Below, piece after piece: positions 44,279 through 53,207 of a DNA stretch of 64,000 nucleotides. Origin of the DNA: Acinetobacter sp. ANC 4173 (GTDB lineage Bacteria > Pseudomonadota > Gammaproteobacteria > Pseudomonadales > Moraxellaceae); assembly GCF_004331255.1 (NCBI RefSeq), contig NZ_SJOF01000003.1, forward strand, positions 62,001 to 126,000. The letters are read 5' to 3'. How positions within the stretch are numbered: the first letter of the stretch is position 1; each line of letters starts with the position of its first letter. The position numbers and the translations under genes are program-made. The notes beneath the pieces were generated by a model that saw only the letters and a list, made by a program, of their open reading frames with translations, searched no databases and was not told the origin of the DNA.

Positions 44279-46429
44279 GTGAATCCTTTACGTCAGTTCC
44301 TGCGTGCTTTTTTCTCCAATTCAATTTGGGTCTATTGCCTACAAATCTTGATTGTGTTGACAGGAACAACACTGGGTTTGTTCTATGCAGGCCATCAACT
44401 GCTCATCGTTCCGGTAACACTCGGTGCAATTGCTGCCGCACTGACCGATTTTGATGATCGACTCAGTATTCGCCTACGTAATCTGCTCTATGTCTGTATT
44501 TTATTTTTTAGTGTCAGCAGCATTCTCGAATTTCTCGCCTCGTATAAATTGCTGTTTATTTTGTATTTGTCTTTGTCCAGTGCCTTCCTAATTTTGATGG
44601 GTGCACTGGGACAACGCTATGCCGCCATTTCCTTTGGCACCATTTTACTGTCGATTTACACCATGTTCGGACTGGGTGAATATCAAGCATGGTATCAACA
44701 ACCCAGTTATTTTGTTTTGGGGGCAATCTGGTATGGACTCAGTTCCATGTTGTTTTATTTGCTTAAACCCACTCAGGCCGTCCAAGATAATTTAGCGCAA
44801 AGCTTTCAACAACTCTCCACATTACTTCAGGCGAAAGCGCGGCTGTTTGACCCCGATAATATTGATAATGTTGAAACCCTACTGTTTGATGTTTCGCAAC
44901 AAAATGCGCAAGTGGTGCAACGCTTAAATCATTGCAAGGCTTCACTACTCACGCGATTAAAAGCCTCACGGGCCAATCAAAAAACGATTTATTGGCTCAA
45001 CCTATATTTTCTGGCGCAAGACATTCACGAGCAAGCCACCTCAAATTATTTGCACTATGAAAATCTTCATCGCAACTTTAGCCGCACCGATTTGATTTTT
45101 CGGATTCAAAAGAATATTCGTTTGCAAGCCAATTCCTGCCAACAGTTGGCAGCATGTATTTTGCAGCAACAGGCTTTTGAAATGGACTCGACACATGCCT
45201 CGGCTTTGCAATACCTAGAAGATTCCATGCACCATTGGATTTTAGATCATCCACATAATATTGAAGTCAAAAACTTGAGTTTGGTGTTACGAAATTTACG
45301 TAATGTCCAAGAACAATTTTCCAACTTAGCCATTGAACAAGACCATTACCAACAACATTATTCTGCACATCAAGACAATTTAAATCTGCTGGATGATGAC
45401 ATTCATGGCATACCAGACTTGTGGCTTAAACTCCGTCAACATTTGACCCCACAATCTGCCCTGTTTCGTCATGCAGTGCGGATTGCCTTTGTCTTTGCGG
45501 TAGGCTATGCCATTTCTTTATTACCATTTGCCAAACATGGTTACTGGATTTTACTCACCAGTTTATTCGTCTGCCAAATCAGTTATTTCGCTACCAAAAG
45601 TCGTTTAAAGCTGAGAACCCTCGGAACAATTTTGGGTGTGATTTTAGGTATACCACTACTGTATTTTGTGCCCAGTATAGAAGGACAACTGATCCTGACC
45701 ATTTTATCTGGGGTGGCATTTTTCTATTTACGCTCACAAAAATATGCGATTGCTACACTCATGGCAACCTTAATGGTGCTGCTGATTTTCAACCTCAAAG
45801 GTGCGGGTTATGACATTATTCTACCGCGCATTATAGATACCCTACTCGGCTGTTTCATTGCATGGTTTGCCGTCAACACCATTTGGCCAGATTGGAATTT
45901 CCGTAATATTTCGAAAAATATTCTGAACAGCAGTAATGCGACCTTGGATTATTTCACGGCCATTGTGGAGCAATATCAGCAGGGTAAAAACAACAGTATG
46001 GCTTACCGTAAAGCGCGTCGCTTAGCACATGACGCGCAAATTGAACTGTCTAGCATGATTTCCAGTCTAAGTGCTGAACCACAACCAAACCCTGAACTGA
46101 TTCAACATGCCTTCCGTTATCTGGTCTATAGCCATAGCCAACTCAGTTATATTGCTGCTTTGGGTAGTCATCGTGAGCAGGTTCAAGACCCGAAAATTTT
46201 GGAACTGTTGCAATGGTGTTTACAGACCTTACAAGATAACTTAATCCTGCAACACGAATTGGATCAACAACACATCCAAAACAAACTGGATGAAATTCAG
46301 CAGATCAGCAACGAAGCAGAGCTATCTGAACATTGGCAATTGGTACTCAAGCAAATGAGCCTGTTACTCGAAACCTTGCCTGAATTATTAAGGCTGAAAC
46401 AACGCTTATTGACTTTAGAGATTAAATGA
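44279..46429 (+). CDS. yccS: YccS/FUSC-family inner-membrane protein
   Basis: 716 residues. Two hydrophobic blocks, each of about six helices (residues 15-165 and 390-550), flank cytoplasmic alpha-helical domains, as in the YccS/YhfK (FUSC) family related to aromatic acid exporters. Seen are TLGAIAAALTDFDDRLSIRLRNL in the first block and FRHAVRIAFVFAVGYAISLLP before the second. Physiological substrate unknown. The start is GTG 44279, as no ATG precedes the first helix. Its promoter region contains the DnaA boxes at 44035-44110. Confidence 0.9.
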   Translation: MNPLRQFLRAFFSNSIWVYCLQILIVLTGTTLGLFYAGHQLLIVPVTLGAIAAALTDFDDRLSIRLRNLLYVCILFFSVSSILEFLASYKLLFILYLSLSSAFLILMGALGQRYAAISFGTILLSIYTMFGLGEYQAWYQQPSYFVLGAIWYGLSSMLFYLLKPTQAVQDNLAQSFQQLSTLLQAKARLFDPDNIDNVETLLFDVSQQNAQVVQRLNHCKASLLTRLKASRANQKTIYWLNLYFLAQDIHEQATSNYLHYENLHRNFSRTDLIFRIQKNIRLQANSCQQLAACILQQQAFEMDSTHASALQYLEDSMHHWILDHPHNIEVKNLSLVLRNLRNVQEQFSNLAIEQDHYQQHYSAHQDNLNLLDDDIHGIPDLWLKLRQHLTPQSALFRHAVRIAFVFAVGYAISLLPFAKHGYWILLTSLFVCQISYFATKSRLKLRTLGTILGVILGIPLLYFVPSIEGQLILTILSGVAFFYLRSQKYAIATLMATLMVLLIFNLKGAGYDIILPRIIDTLLGCFIAWFAVNTIWPDWNFRNISKNILNSSNATLDYFTAIVEQYQQGKNNSMAYRKARRLAHDAQIELSSMISSLSAEPQPNPELIQHAFRYLVYSHSQLSYIAALGSHREQVQDPKILELLQWCLQTLQDNLILQHELDQQHIQNKLDEIQQISNEAELSEHWQLVLKQMSLLLETLPELLRLKQRLLTLEIK

Positions 46430-46589
46430 ATAGAAATTATGCACATTACCCCAAACCTTGCGTGCCTATTGATAATGACCAACCCCTCATGCCATACAAA
46501 GTTTTATCGATTGCACCCACTTTTTATGTATAAAGATTCACCCGTTTCCGCTAGAATCGAGATTCATTCTCAATTTTATTGTTTTGAAT

Positions 46590-46874
46590 ATGACTATTAA
46601 AACCTTACGTATTGTTGGTTTTCTGGAAGGCTTATCTTTCCTACTTCTCCTGTTTATTGCCATGCCTTTAAAATATATTTGGGGCAATCCGATCTTAGTG
46701 AAATTCGTCGGTATGGGACACGGCATCCTGTTTATTCTATTTTTGGCCGTGCTGTTTGCAGTCTGTGAAAAACAGAAATGGTCAATTAAAATGTTTATTC
46801 TCGGTTTTATCGCCTCAATTTTGCCCTTCGGTCCCTTTGTTTTTGATCACAAATTAAAGAAATTTGAATCTTAA
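46590..46874 (+). CDS. DUF3817 membrane protein
   Basis: 94-residue protein with three hydrophobic segments. The family is recognisable by RIVGFLEGLSFLLLLFIAMPLKY followed by GMGHGILFILFL and a final GPFVFDHKLKKF. DUF3817 proteins are small, widespread integral membrane proteins without known function. ATG 46590 is preferred to TTG 46584. Convergent with craA. Confidence 0.87.
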   Translation: MTIKTLRIVGFLEGLSFLLLLFIAMPLKYIWGNPILVKFVGMGHGILFILFLAVLFAVCEKQKWSIKMFILGFIASILPFGPFVFDHKLKKFES

Positions 46875-46904
46875 ACAATGCCATTTTTACAGCATCTAAA
46901 TGAA

Positions 46905-46932
46905 TCAAACAGGCAGATATTTGCCTGTTTGA
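46905..46932. terminator. Hairpin between convergent genes DUF3817 and craA
   Basis: TCAAACAGGCA-GATATT-TGCCTGTTTGA, 11-bp perfect stem; only short T content on either side. Confidence 0.6.
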
Positions 46933-46951
46933 ACAAAACTGCTAAGCCAAA

Positions 46952-48181
46952 TTAGAACTCGCCTTTGGCTTTACGTTCCAATAAAATTTGCTGCAACATG
47001 CGTCGTGGGAAACTAAACCACAATGCAATTAAAGTGAAACACGCCAAGCCATAGGCCAGTAAATGGTACTGTTCATACAGAATACGCACCCCTTCAATAA
47101 TAAAAAAGAAACTGAACATCAATAGCATCGACACCGCCGCAGCCACAGTGCCTTTCGACACCTCAGAAGACATTAAAGCAAAACGATACAGTACTGAAAA
47201 ACTAATGCCCTCGCCAAAGCTAATTAAAGTCATACCGACAATTAAGCAAATGAGAAAATAATCACGCCAAACAATACCCGCCAGAATCAGCAACGTGCCC
47301 AACAGCATAATCGGTAAACCCATCATCACCGTTTTGCCCAAAGCCAACCGATCAATGATTTTAATCAACACCAAATTGCCTGCAATCAACCCGCCCAATA
47401 CAGGGAATTGTGCCAGACCGTATTGCAAACTGCTCAGTCCCAGCTCTTCTATCAACATGACTGGCGAAAGTGCAATCCACAACATTAACGGCATACTCAC
47501 CATCGGCAATGCCAAAGTTAAACCAAGAAACCGTGGATTTTGATAAACTCGTTTAAAGTCTGAAAAAATATAGCGTAACGGTTGTTTCACCACGATTTTT
47601 TGAGTGGTAGGCATTTTTGCTTTTAAACCAAACCAACTGAGAAAGGCCAATAGTGCAATCCCAATAAAGCCCCAATGCCATGACACATGGTCAATCAGGA
47701 ATGCCCCTAACACTGGGCCGAGCAAAGGTGCAAGTAAGGAAATATTGGCCATCAATGCCATGACTTTAATGGCATCACGCTCTTCAAAAGTTTCCTGAAT
47801 GGCTGCATAACCCACGGCTGAAATCACGGTTAATCCTATGCCTTGTAAAAATCGCAGGGCTAAAAATTGCTCAATATTGTGAGTGAGTAAAATCAGTAAA
47901 CAACAGAAGCTAAAAAACAGTACGCCTGTTAACAGTACTTTTTTACGTCCTAGTCGATCTGATAATGGACCCAACAGCCATGCAACACAGGCCCCACCCA
48001 ACAGATAAAAAGACATGGATGATGGTGCCCAACTGCTGCTGACACCAAATTCTTTGGTGATGGCTAGCATGGCAGGTTGCACTAAATCATTTCCGATATA
48101 GACGGAAAATTCGAACAGCACCAAGGCTAAAGGAAACATCAGCGTAGTGCGGTTCAACGTGGTCGTTTGAACTTTTTGCAT
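46952..48181 (-). CDS. craA: MFS multidrug (chloramphenicol) efflux pump, CraA-like
   Basis: 409-residue, twelve-helix major facilitator. The N-terminal segment FPLALVLFEFSVYIGNDLVQPAML with acidic residue in TM1 is the MdfA signature, and GPLSDRLGRKKVLL is motif A. GLTVISAVGYAAIQETFEERDAIKVMALMANISLLAPLLGP is motif C-containing. It closely resembles A. baumannii CraA from memory, a homologue of MdfA that exports chloramphenicol. This is a chromosomal, probably intrinsic gene. Confidence 0.88.
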   Translation of the reverse strand: MQKVQTTTLNRTTLMFPLALVLFEFSVYIGNDLVQPAMLAITKEFGVSSSWAPSSMSFYLLGGACVAWLLGPLSDRLGRKKVLLTGVLFFSFCCLLILLTHNIEQFLALRFLQGIGLTVISAVGYAAIQETFEERDAIKVMALMANISLLAPLLGPVLGAFLIDHVSWHWGFIGIALLAFLSWFGLKAKMPTTQKIVVKQPLRYIFSDFKRVYQNPRFLGLTLALPMVSMPLMLWIALSPVMLIEELGLSSLQYGLAQFPVLGGLIAGNLVLIKIIDRLALGKTVMMGLPIMLLGTLLILAGIVWRDYFLICLIVGMTLISFGEGISFSVLYRFALMSSEVSKGTVAAAVSMLLMFSFFFIIEGVRILYEQYHLLAYGLACFTLIALWFSFPRRMLQQILLERKAKGEF

Positions 48182-48388
48182 TATTTTCTACAGATCATGA
48201 TGGTCTGGTCGAGGTCTTACGCTATTTTTCGGGAGATAAACGTCAGCCCAATGACCAGCACTGAGAGATTTATTTAAATTACGTTTTTTTGAATGCGCTA
48301 AGGTTTAGCGGCTTAATACACCGTATTCACAAGGTGTCTAAGACAGTTTAATCAATTTCAGTTGTGAGATTTTTATCACTCAAGCTAG

Positions 48389-48414
48389 TACACCCACTAG
48401 GTCAAGTGGGTGTA
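48389..48414. repeat. Perfect hairpin between two MFS genes
   Basis: TACACCCACT-AGGTCA-AGTGGGTGTA; 10-bp arms, located 46 bases beyond the stop of the MHS transporter on the minus strand; no T run, so a partial terminator or processing site. Confidence 0.5.
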
Positions 48415-48459
48415 GTGTAGCAGTTTATGCGTTGGGAATTGTAATTTTTGTTGTTATCA

Positions 48460-49797
48460 CTAAGCAGAGATTTCTGTCTTCACTTTTATAGTATTTTTTT
48501 CTGGGCTTGCAAAATCGGGCTTCATAAAGAATGAACAGCCAATCGCAAAGACTGCCATACCCGCAATATAGCCAATAATTAAATGTGGGCTACCATCACC
48601 AATACTTAACAGCTTGGTTGCAATCAGCGGAGCTAAACCACCACCTAATACACCCGCAAATTGCACCGAAATTGAAATACCGCTATAACGAATCTCAGCA
48701 GGGAATTGGCGTGCAAACAATTGAGCTTGTGGTGCATACATAATCGGAAACACTACACCAATTGCCAATACAATTGCAGTCCAAACCAGCACGGGATCTT
48801 TGGTATCCAGCAGAGTAAAAAATGGATAGCAATATAATCCTAACAACACCAACCCAAACATAAACATGTTCCGTTGCCCGACTTTATCTGAAAGATGCCC
48901 ACACAAAGGTGTCATCACCATAATTAAGCCAGCACCACAAATTGTGGCGAATAGAATATCCTGACGTGGAATGCCTAATTTAGTCGTGGTATATGCCAAG
49001 GTAAATGTGGAAGCAATATAAAACCAAGCATTCTCCGCTGCACGTGCAAAAATGATGGTCAGCAACTCACGAGGATGATTCTTAAAAACTTGCATTGCAG
49101 GCACTTTTATCTCTTGAGCCTGCTCTTTCACTTTTTCAAAATCTGGTGATTCAGGTACTTTGATCCGAATATACCAACCCACACCAAGCAGCAAAATACT
49201 GGCTAAAAAAGGTAACCGCCATCCCCAACTAAACAGAGTCGCTTCAGGAAGTAAAGACACAGCACCTAAAGCAAGTGAAGCCAAGAGTAAGCCTCCTCCT
49301 GCACTGGCCTGCGGTAAACTTCCCCAAAACCCTTTACCACCTTCAGGAGCATGCTCAACAGCCATCAGTACTGCACCACCCCATTCTCCACCCATTGCCA
49401 TACCTTGAATAAACCGCAGTACCACTAAACAGAAAGTTGCCCAGTAACCAATGCTTTCATACGTAGGCAATAGGCCAATTAATACAGTGGGAATCCCCAT
49501 CATAATCAGCGTTGTTAACAGCATGGCTTTACGACCAATCTTGTCACCAAAGTGACCAAACACAATCCCGCCTAAAGGTCGTCCGATAAATCCTACCGCA
49601 TAGGTGGCGAAGGCTGCCAATACCCCTGTCAGAGGGTCTAAATTGGGGAAAAATAGTTTATTAAAAATCAGTGCGGCGGCGGCACCATAAATGAAAAAAT
49701 CGTACCATTCTATGGTCGTTCCCACCATGCTGGAGACTCCAGCCAAACGGTGCGAAGACTTTTTATGTGGAAGACCCGATCCTTGTATCTGCTCCAT
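48460..49797 (-). CDS. MHS-family (metabolite:H+ symporter) MFS transporter
   Basis: 445 residues, twelve helices. GTTIEWYDFFIYGAAAALIF and FGHFGDKIGRKAMLLTTL are typical of the metabolite:H+ symporter group (ProP, ShiA, KgtP relatives). Substrate could be an organic acid or betaine; unknown. AAGAGGT precedes the ATG. The PAS-LuxR regulator gene diverges from it, suggesting that it controls this transporter. Confidence 0.88.
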   Translation of the reverse strand: MEQIQGSGLPHKKSSHRLAGVSSMVGTTIEWYDFFIYGAAAALIFNKLFFPNLDPLTGVLAAFATYAVGFIGRPLGGIVFGHFGDKIGRKAMLLTTLIMMGIPTVLIGLLPTYESIGYWATFCLVVLRFIQGMAMGGEWGGAVLMAVEHAPEGGKGFWGSLPQASAGGGLLLASLALGAVSLLPEATLFSWGWRLPFLASILLLGVGWYIRIKVPESPDFEKVKEQAQEIKVPAMQVFKNHPRELLTIIFARAAENAWFYIASTFTLAYTTTKLGIPRQDILFATICGAGLIMVMTPLCGHLSDKVGQRNMFMFGLVLLGLYCYPFFTLLDTKDPVLVWTAIVLAIGVVFPIMYAPQAQLFARQFPAEIRYSGISISVQFAGVLGGGLAPLIATKLLSIGDGSPHLIIGYIAGMAVFAIGCSFFMKPDFASPEKNTIKVKTEISA

Positions 49798-50228
49798 ATT
49801 TACCTCTTGTATTCTTTAATATTATCTTCTTTTTTCACTTTAAAAACCGATCCTGTTTTTTCTAAATAAAGTGATGACTGCTACATTGTTATACGCAATT
49901 GAATGCCGTGGATTTTCCCAATTTTTAAATGAAATATTATAAAAGTGAACTAAAATTCACTAATTAATTAATGTGGATCAATCCCGAAACAGAGTCAATC
50001 AACTTGATTACTTAAGTAGTTTTTATTAATTAATTTTTTATTTAAATACAGATGATTAATAAAATAATGTCTAATTTTTGTTTTATAAACCATGTCTAGT
50101 TATCACAGTGTTTTAATAAAAAATTTCAGCGCTAAAAGCATCCAAAAGGGTAAAAAGGTCATTTTTTACAATTGCCAATTCGGCGTAATTTACTATATTG
50201 CTTAATATACTAAGTATGGATACTTATT
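49798..50228. other. AT-rich divergent spacer MHS transporter to LuxR regulator
   Basis: 431 bases, very AT-rich, no gene recognised. The right end contains TAAGTAT-GG-ATACTTA (50211-50226), a perfect inverted repeat two bases from the regulator start codon, a plausible operator or translation-blocking hairpin. Confidence 0.5.
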
Positions 50229-50801
50229 ATGATGACTTATAATAAATTAGCTTTTGATTTTAGCCCTGCACCGATTGTGGTGCTTAGCAATCGGCACATG
50301 GTCGAAATGAATAGCGCTTTCTCACAGATGTTTGGCTATGAACGTGAAGAGCTAATGCATCACTCGATTATTAAAATTTTTCCCAGTATCGAAGACTATG
50401 AGAAAGTCGGAAATGATGCTTTGCAAAGTCTATTGCAAAAGAATAGCCTGTATTATTCCGATCAACGTTTTATGCAGCATAAAAGTGGAGAAATTTTCTG
50501 GACACATACTCATGGTCGTACACTCACACCAGAAGACCCTTTTAAATTAATGGTGTGGCATTTTGAACGTATTGAACAACATCCCCTTGTAAATAAGCAA
50601 AAGTTAACGAAACGCGAGTCCGAAATTACTCAACTGATTGTCAATGGATTAACTTGTAAAGAAATTGCACGGAAGCTATCACTCTCACATCGAACTATAG
50701 AAGCTCATAAAGCCAACCTAATGAAAAAACTCGATGTCCATTCTAAACATGAACTCAGCTCCAAAATTATTATTCAAAATAGTCTGATGCATCATAAGTA
50801 A
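50229..50801 (+). CDS. PAS-LuxR transcriptional regulator
   Basis: 190 residues. An N-terminal PAS domain (about 1-120; [32 protein letters not shown]...[11 protein letters not shown]) is followed by a GerE/LuxR helix-turn-helix: [48 protein letters not shown]. No receiver or autoinducer domain is visible, so it responds to a ligand or cofactor bound by PAS. The ATG at 50229 or 50232; a weak GGA site lies in the loop of the upstream inverted repeat (50211-50226). It probably regulates the divergent MHS transporter. Confidence 0.88.
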   Translation: MMTYNKLAFDFSPAPIVVLSNRHMVEMNSAFSQMFGYEREELMHHSIIKIFPSIEDYEKVGNDALQSLLQKNSLYYSDQRFMQHKSGEIFWTHTHGRTLTPEDPFKLMVWHFERIEQHPLVNKQKLTKRESEITQLIVNGLTCKEIARKLSLSHRTIEAHKANLMKKLDVHSKHELSSKIIIQNSLMHHK

Positions 50802-50835
50802 TTATTGTTATTTATTTTTCAGTGAAGCCTAAATA

Positions 50836-50865
50836 CAAAAGGCGTAAATCAATACGCCTTTTTAT
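50836..50865. terminator. Terminator after the LuxR regulator
   Basis: AAAAGGCGTA-AATCAA-TACGCCTTTTT, bidirectional, between convergent genes. Confidence 0.88.
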
Positions 50866-50892
50866 ATCTGGTGAAATCCATATTAAGCCAAA

Positions 50893-51264
50893 TTACAAAC
50901 ACTTCGCAGTTTGGAAATTCTTGGTATTTTTACCGCGCATACATTGATACGACTTTTCAGTTTCGATCAATTTCCAGTCATTATCCATATGTTTAAAACT
51001 ATAAATCGTCCGAATCGAACGGACTGAATCATCCATTAAACCTGTTTCCGTCACTTTCACTTGTGCAGCCGTTGGTGCTTCTACACTGTTAAAAAATTGA
51101 CGAATTTCCACAGTAGATAATTCTTTGACCAAATCTGGACGCTCTTTTAATACTTTTGCCAACGGCGTATCTGAACTACTGACTTTATTGACTAAATTTT
51201 TTGTTGTAGCGCAGCCTGCCAATAATCCTATGCATAAGGCTGAAACCGAAACTAAACGTAACAT
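50893..51264 (-). CDS. Small lipoprotein, unknown
   Basis: 123 residues. Lipoprotein signal MLRLVSVSALCIGLLAGC with Cys18. The mature protein contains VKELSTVEIRQFFNSVEAPTAAQVKVTE and an end with two cysteines (SYQCMRGK, TAKCL) that may form a disulfide. Small enough for one alpha/beta domain; no family identified. Monocistronic. Confidence 0.82.
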   Translation of the reverse strand: MLRLVSVSALCIGLLAGCATTKNLVNKVSSSDTPLAKVLKERPDLVKELSTVEIRQFFNSVEAPTAAQVKVTETGLMDDSVRSIRTIYSFKHMDNDWKLIETEKSYQCMRGKNTKNFQTAKCL

Positions 51265-51387
51265 GACAAAATCCCCATAGATATCATTACATACCCGTTA
51301 TGATGCAATGCTTAGGCACATAACTCTATGGCAACAATGTAGCGTTTGTTTTTCTTGATTGAGATTTTTATCTATTTCATTAATCCA

Positions 51388-51424
51388 TAAAAAACACCGC
51401 AATGTTGCCATTGCGGTGTTTAGC
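51388..51424 (-). terminator. Rho-independent terminator of the hydroxyglutarate dehydrogenase gene
   Basis: AACACCGCAATG (51393-51404), TTGC loop, CATTGCGGTGTT (51409-51420); on the minus strand followed by TTTTATGG. Confidence 0.88.
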
Positions 51425-51442
51425 ATTTCATTCGATATAAAC

Positions 51443-52852
51443 TTATAAATCGAATAATTTACCAGGGTTCATAATACCGTTTGGATCGAAAACTTTTTTC
51501 AAGGCTTTCATATATTCAATTTCTTCAGCACTGCGTGAATATTCCAGATATGGCTTTTTGGTCATCCCCACACCATGCTCGGCAGAGATAGAACCGTCAT
51601 ATTTTTTCACAGTATCGAATACGTATTTATTCACCACCTGACATTTGGCAAAGAATTCATCTTTGCTTAAATCGGCAGGTTTAAGAATGTTTAAGTGCAA
51701 GTTACCGTCGCCAATATGACCAAACCAGCAGATTTCAAAGTCTGGATAATTGTCTGCCACAATGCTGTCAATTTCTTGAATAAACGCAGGTACATGCGTA
51801 ATCAACACTGAAATGTCATTTTTGTATGGGATAAATGGCGCGATCGATTCAGAAATATCTTCACGTAAACGCCATAAGCTTTCGACTTGCTCAAGGCTTT
51901 GGCTCAACACGCCATCCAGCACCCAACCTTGTTCCATGCAATGCTCAAAAATTTCCATCGCCTTGTCCATAATCGGTTCAAACGGCGCTTCAAATTCAAG
52001 TAATACGTAGAATGGGCATTCTGTTTCAAATGGGCGTTGTACATGACCATGATCCAGTACTTTCTGCATTGCCAATTCACCAAAGAATTCAAATGCAGTT
52101 AAGTCAATTTTGGCTTGGAAAGCATGTAGTACAGGCATCACCGCATTAAAATCAGGTACACCCAACACCATGACTTGAAGGTCTTGCGGTTGACGCTCTA
52201 ATTTAATTTCAGCTTCAGTGACTAAACCTAAAGTACCTTCACCACCAATAAATAAATGCTGTAGCGCATAACCCGTAGCATTTTTAATCATGCCTTTGTT
52301 TAAACGCAGAATGTCACCTTTACCTGTCACCACAGTTAAGCCCAACACCCAGTTACGAGTCATGCCGTACTTAATCACTTTAATGCCGCCCGCATTGGTG
52401 CCAATATTGCCACCAATTTGTGAAGAACCCGCAGAAGCAAAATCTACTGGGTAGTACATGCCTTGTTCTTGAGCATAACGCTGTAATTGTTCAGTGACCA
52501 CACCCGCTTGTACGCGCACCATACGGTCGGCAGGGAAAAATTCCAGAATCTGGTTCATTTTGTCCATGCTGACTACAATTTCACCATTGGCTGCCACGGC
52601 ACCCGCAGATAAACCGGTACGACCACCCGATGGGGTTACTGCAACATTGTATTGGTTCGCAAGCTTAACAATGGCTTGAACTTGTTCAGTCGTTGCAGGG
52701 AAAACGATCACAGATGGGTTCGGATCAAAGTGTTTGGTATAATCCCGACCCCAATTTTGCAGGCTATCGGTATCCGTTTTAATACGGTTTTCGCCAACAA
52801 TTTCGGTCAATTGGGTCAACAACTCTGGGGTTAAAGCGACTGGAGCATTCAT
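51443..52852 (-). CDS. FAD-linked oxidase, likely D-2-hydroxyglutarate dehydrogenase
   Basis: 469 residues of the FAD_binding_4 (PCMH)/FAD-oxidase_C family. The FAD loop is PSGGRTGLSAGAVA, with NIGTNAGGIKVIKYG; C-terminal WFGHIGDGNLHLNIL and SAEHGVGMTKKPYL are the metal/substrate region of GlcD, D-lactate and D-2-hydroxyglutarate dehydrogenases. The divergent gene is serA, whose enzyme also reduces 2-oxoglutarate to D-2-hydroxyglutarate; the pairing with such a dehydrogenase is reported in Pseudomonas, so this specificity is inferred from context. ATG 52852 is preferred to an upstream start at 52882. Electron acceptor is likely ETF or quinone. Confidence 0.8.
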   Translation of the reverse strand: MNAPVALTPELLTQLTEIVGENRIKTDTDSLQNWGRDYTKHFDPNPSVIVFPATTEQVQAIVKLANQYNVAVTPSGGRTGLSAGAVAANGEIVVSMDKMNQILEFFPADRMVRVQAGVVTEQLQRYAQEQGMYYPVDFASAGSSQIGGNIGTNAGGIKVIKYGMTRNWVLGLTVVTGKGDILRLNKGMIKNATGYALQHLFIGGEGTLGLVTEAEIKLERQPQDLQVMVLGVPDFNAVMPVLHAFQAKIDLTAFEFFGELAMQKVLDHGHVQRPFETECPFYVLLEFEAPFEPIMDKAMEIFEHCMEQGWVLDGVLSQSLEQVESLWRLREDISESIAPFIPYKNDISVLITHVPAFIQEIDSIVADNYPDFEICWFGHIGDGNLHLNILKPADLSKDEFFAKCQVVNKYVFDTVKKYDGSISAEHGVGMTKKPYLEYSRSAEEIEYMKALKKVFDPNGIMNPGKLFDL

Positions 52853-53207
52853 CGTTTTCAGACCTTGCAATGAAGTAAACAAGTGGTGTCGAATCTAATG
52901 CATTATTCAGCTGAAACTGCGTAACAAAGGAACAATAACTAGACTGCACGTGAAGTAACGGACAGTTCATCTGCACCGTAATTTTTCACGGAGCATTATT
53001 ATAAGCCATTTTTTGATAAAACCCGCAGAAAATCGCGTTTTAACAAGGTTACCTTGTAAATTACAGGCTTATTTAGACCGATTACGACAGGTTGTGACGC
53101 ATATTTCACCAAAATACCTGATCGTCAGGTCATAAAGGAAATGTATATCGACCTAAGTCCTATGTTATGATACCGCGACCAAATTTGGCCTTTGTAGCGG
53201 AGCCGTA
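52853..53207. other. Divergent spacer between dehydrogenase gene and serA
   Basis: 355 bases with two perfect inverted repeats: ACAAGGT-T-ACCTTGT (53043-53057) and ACCTGA-TCG-TCAGGT (53116-53130). TATGAT (53166-53171) is a possible -10 of serA. No gene or known riboswitch seen. Confidence 0.5.
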
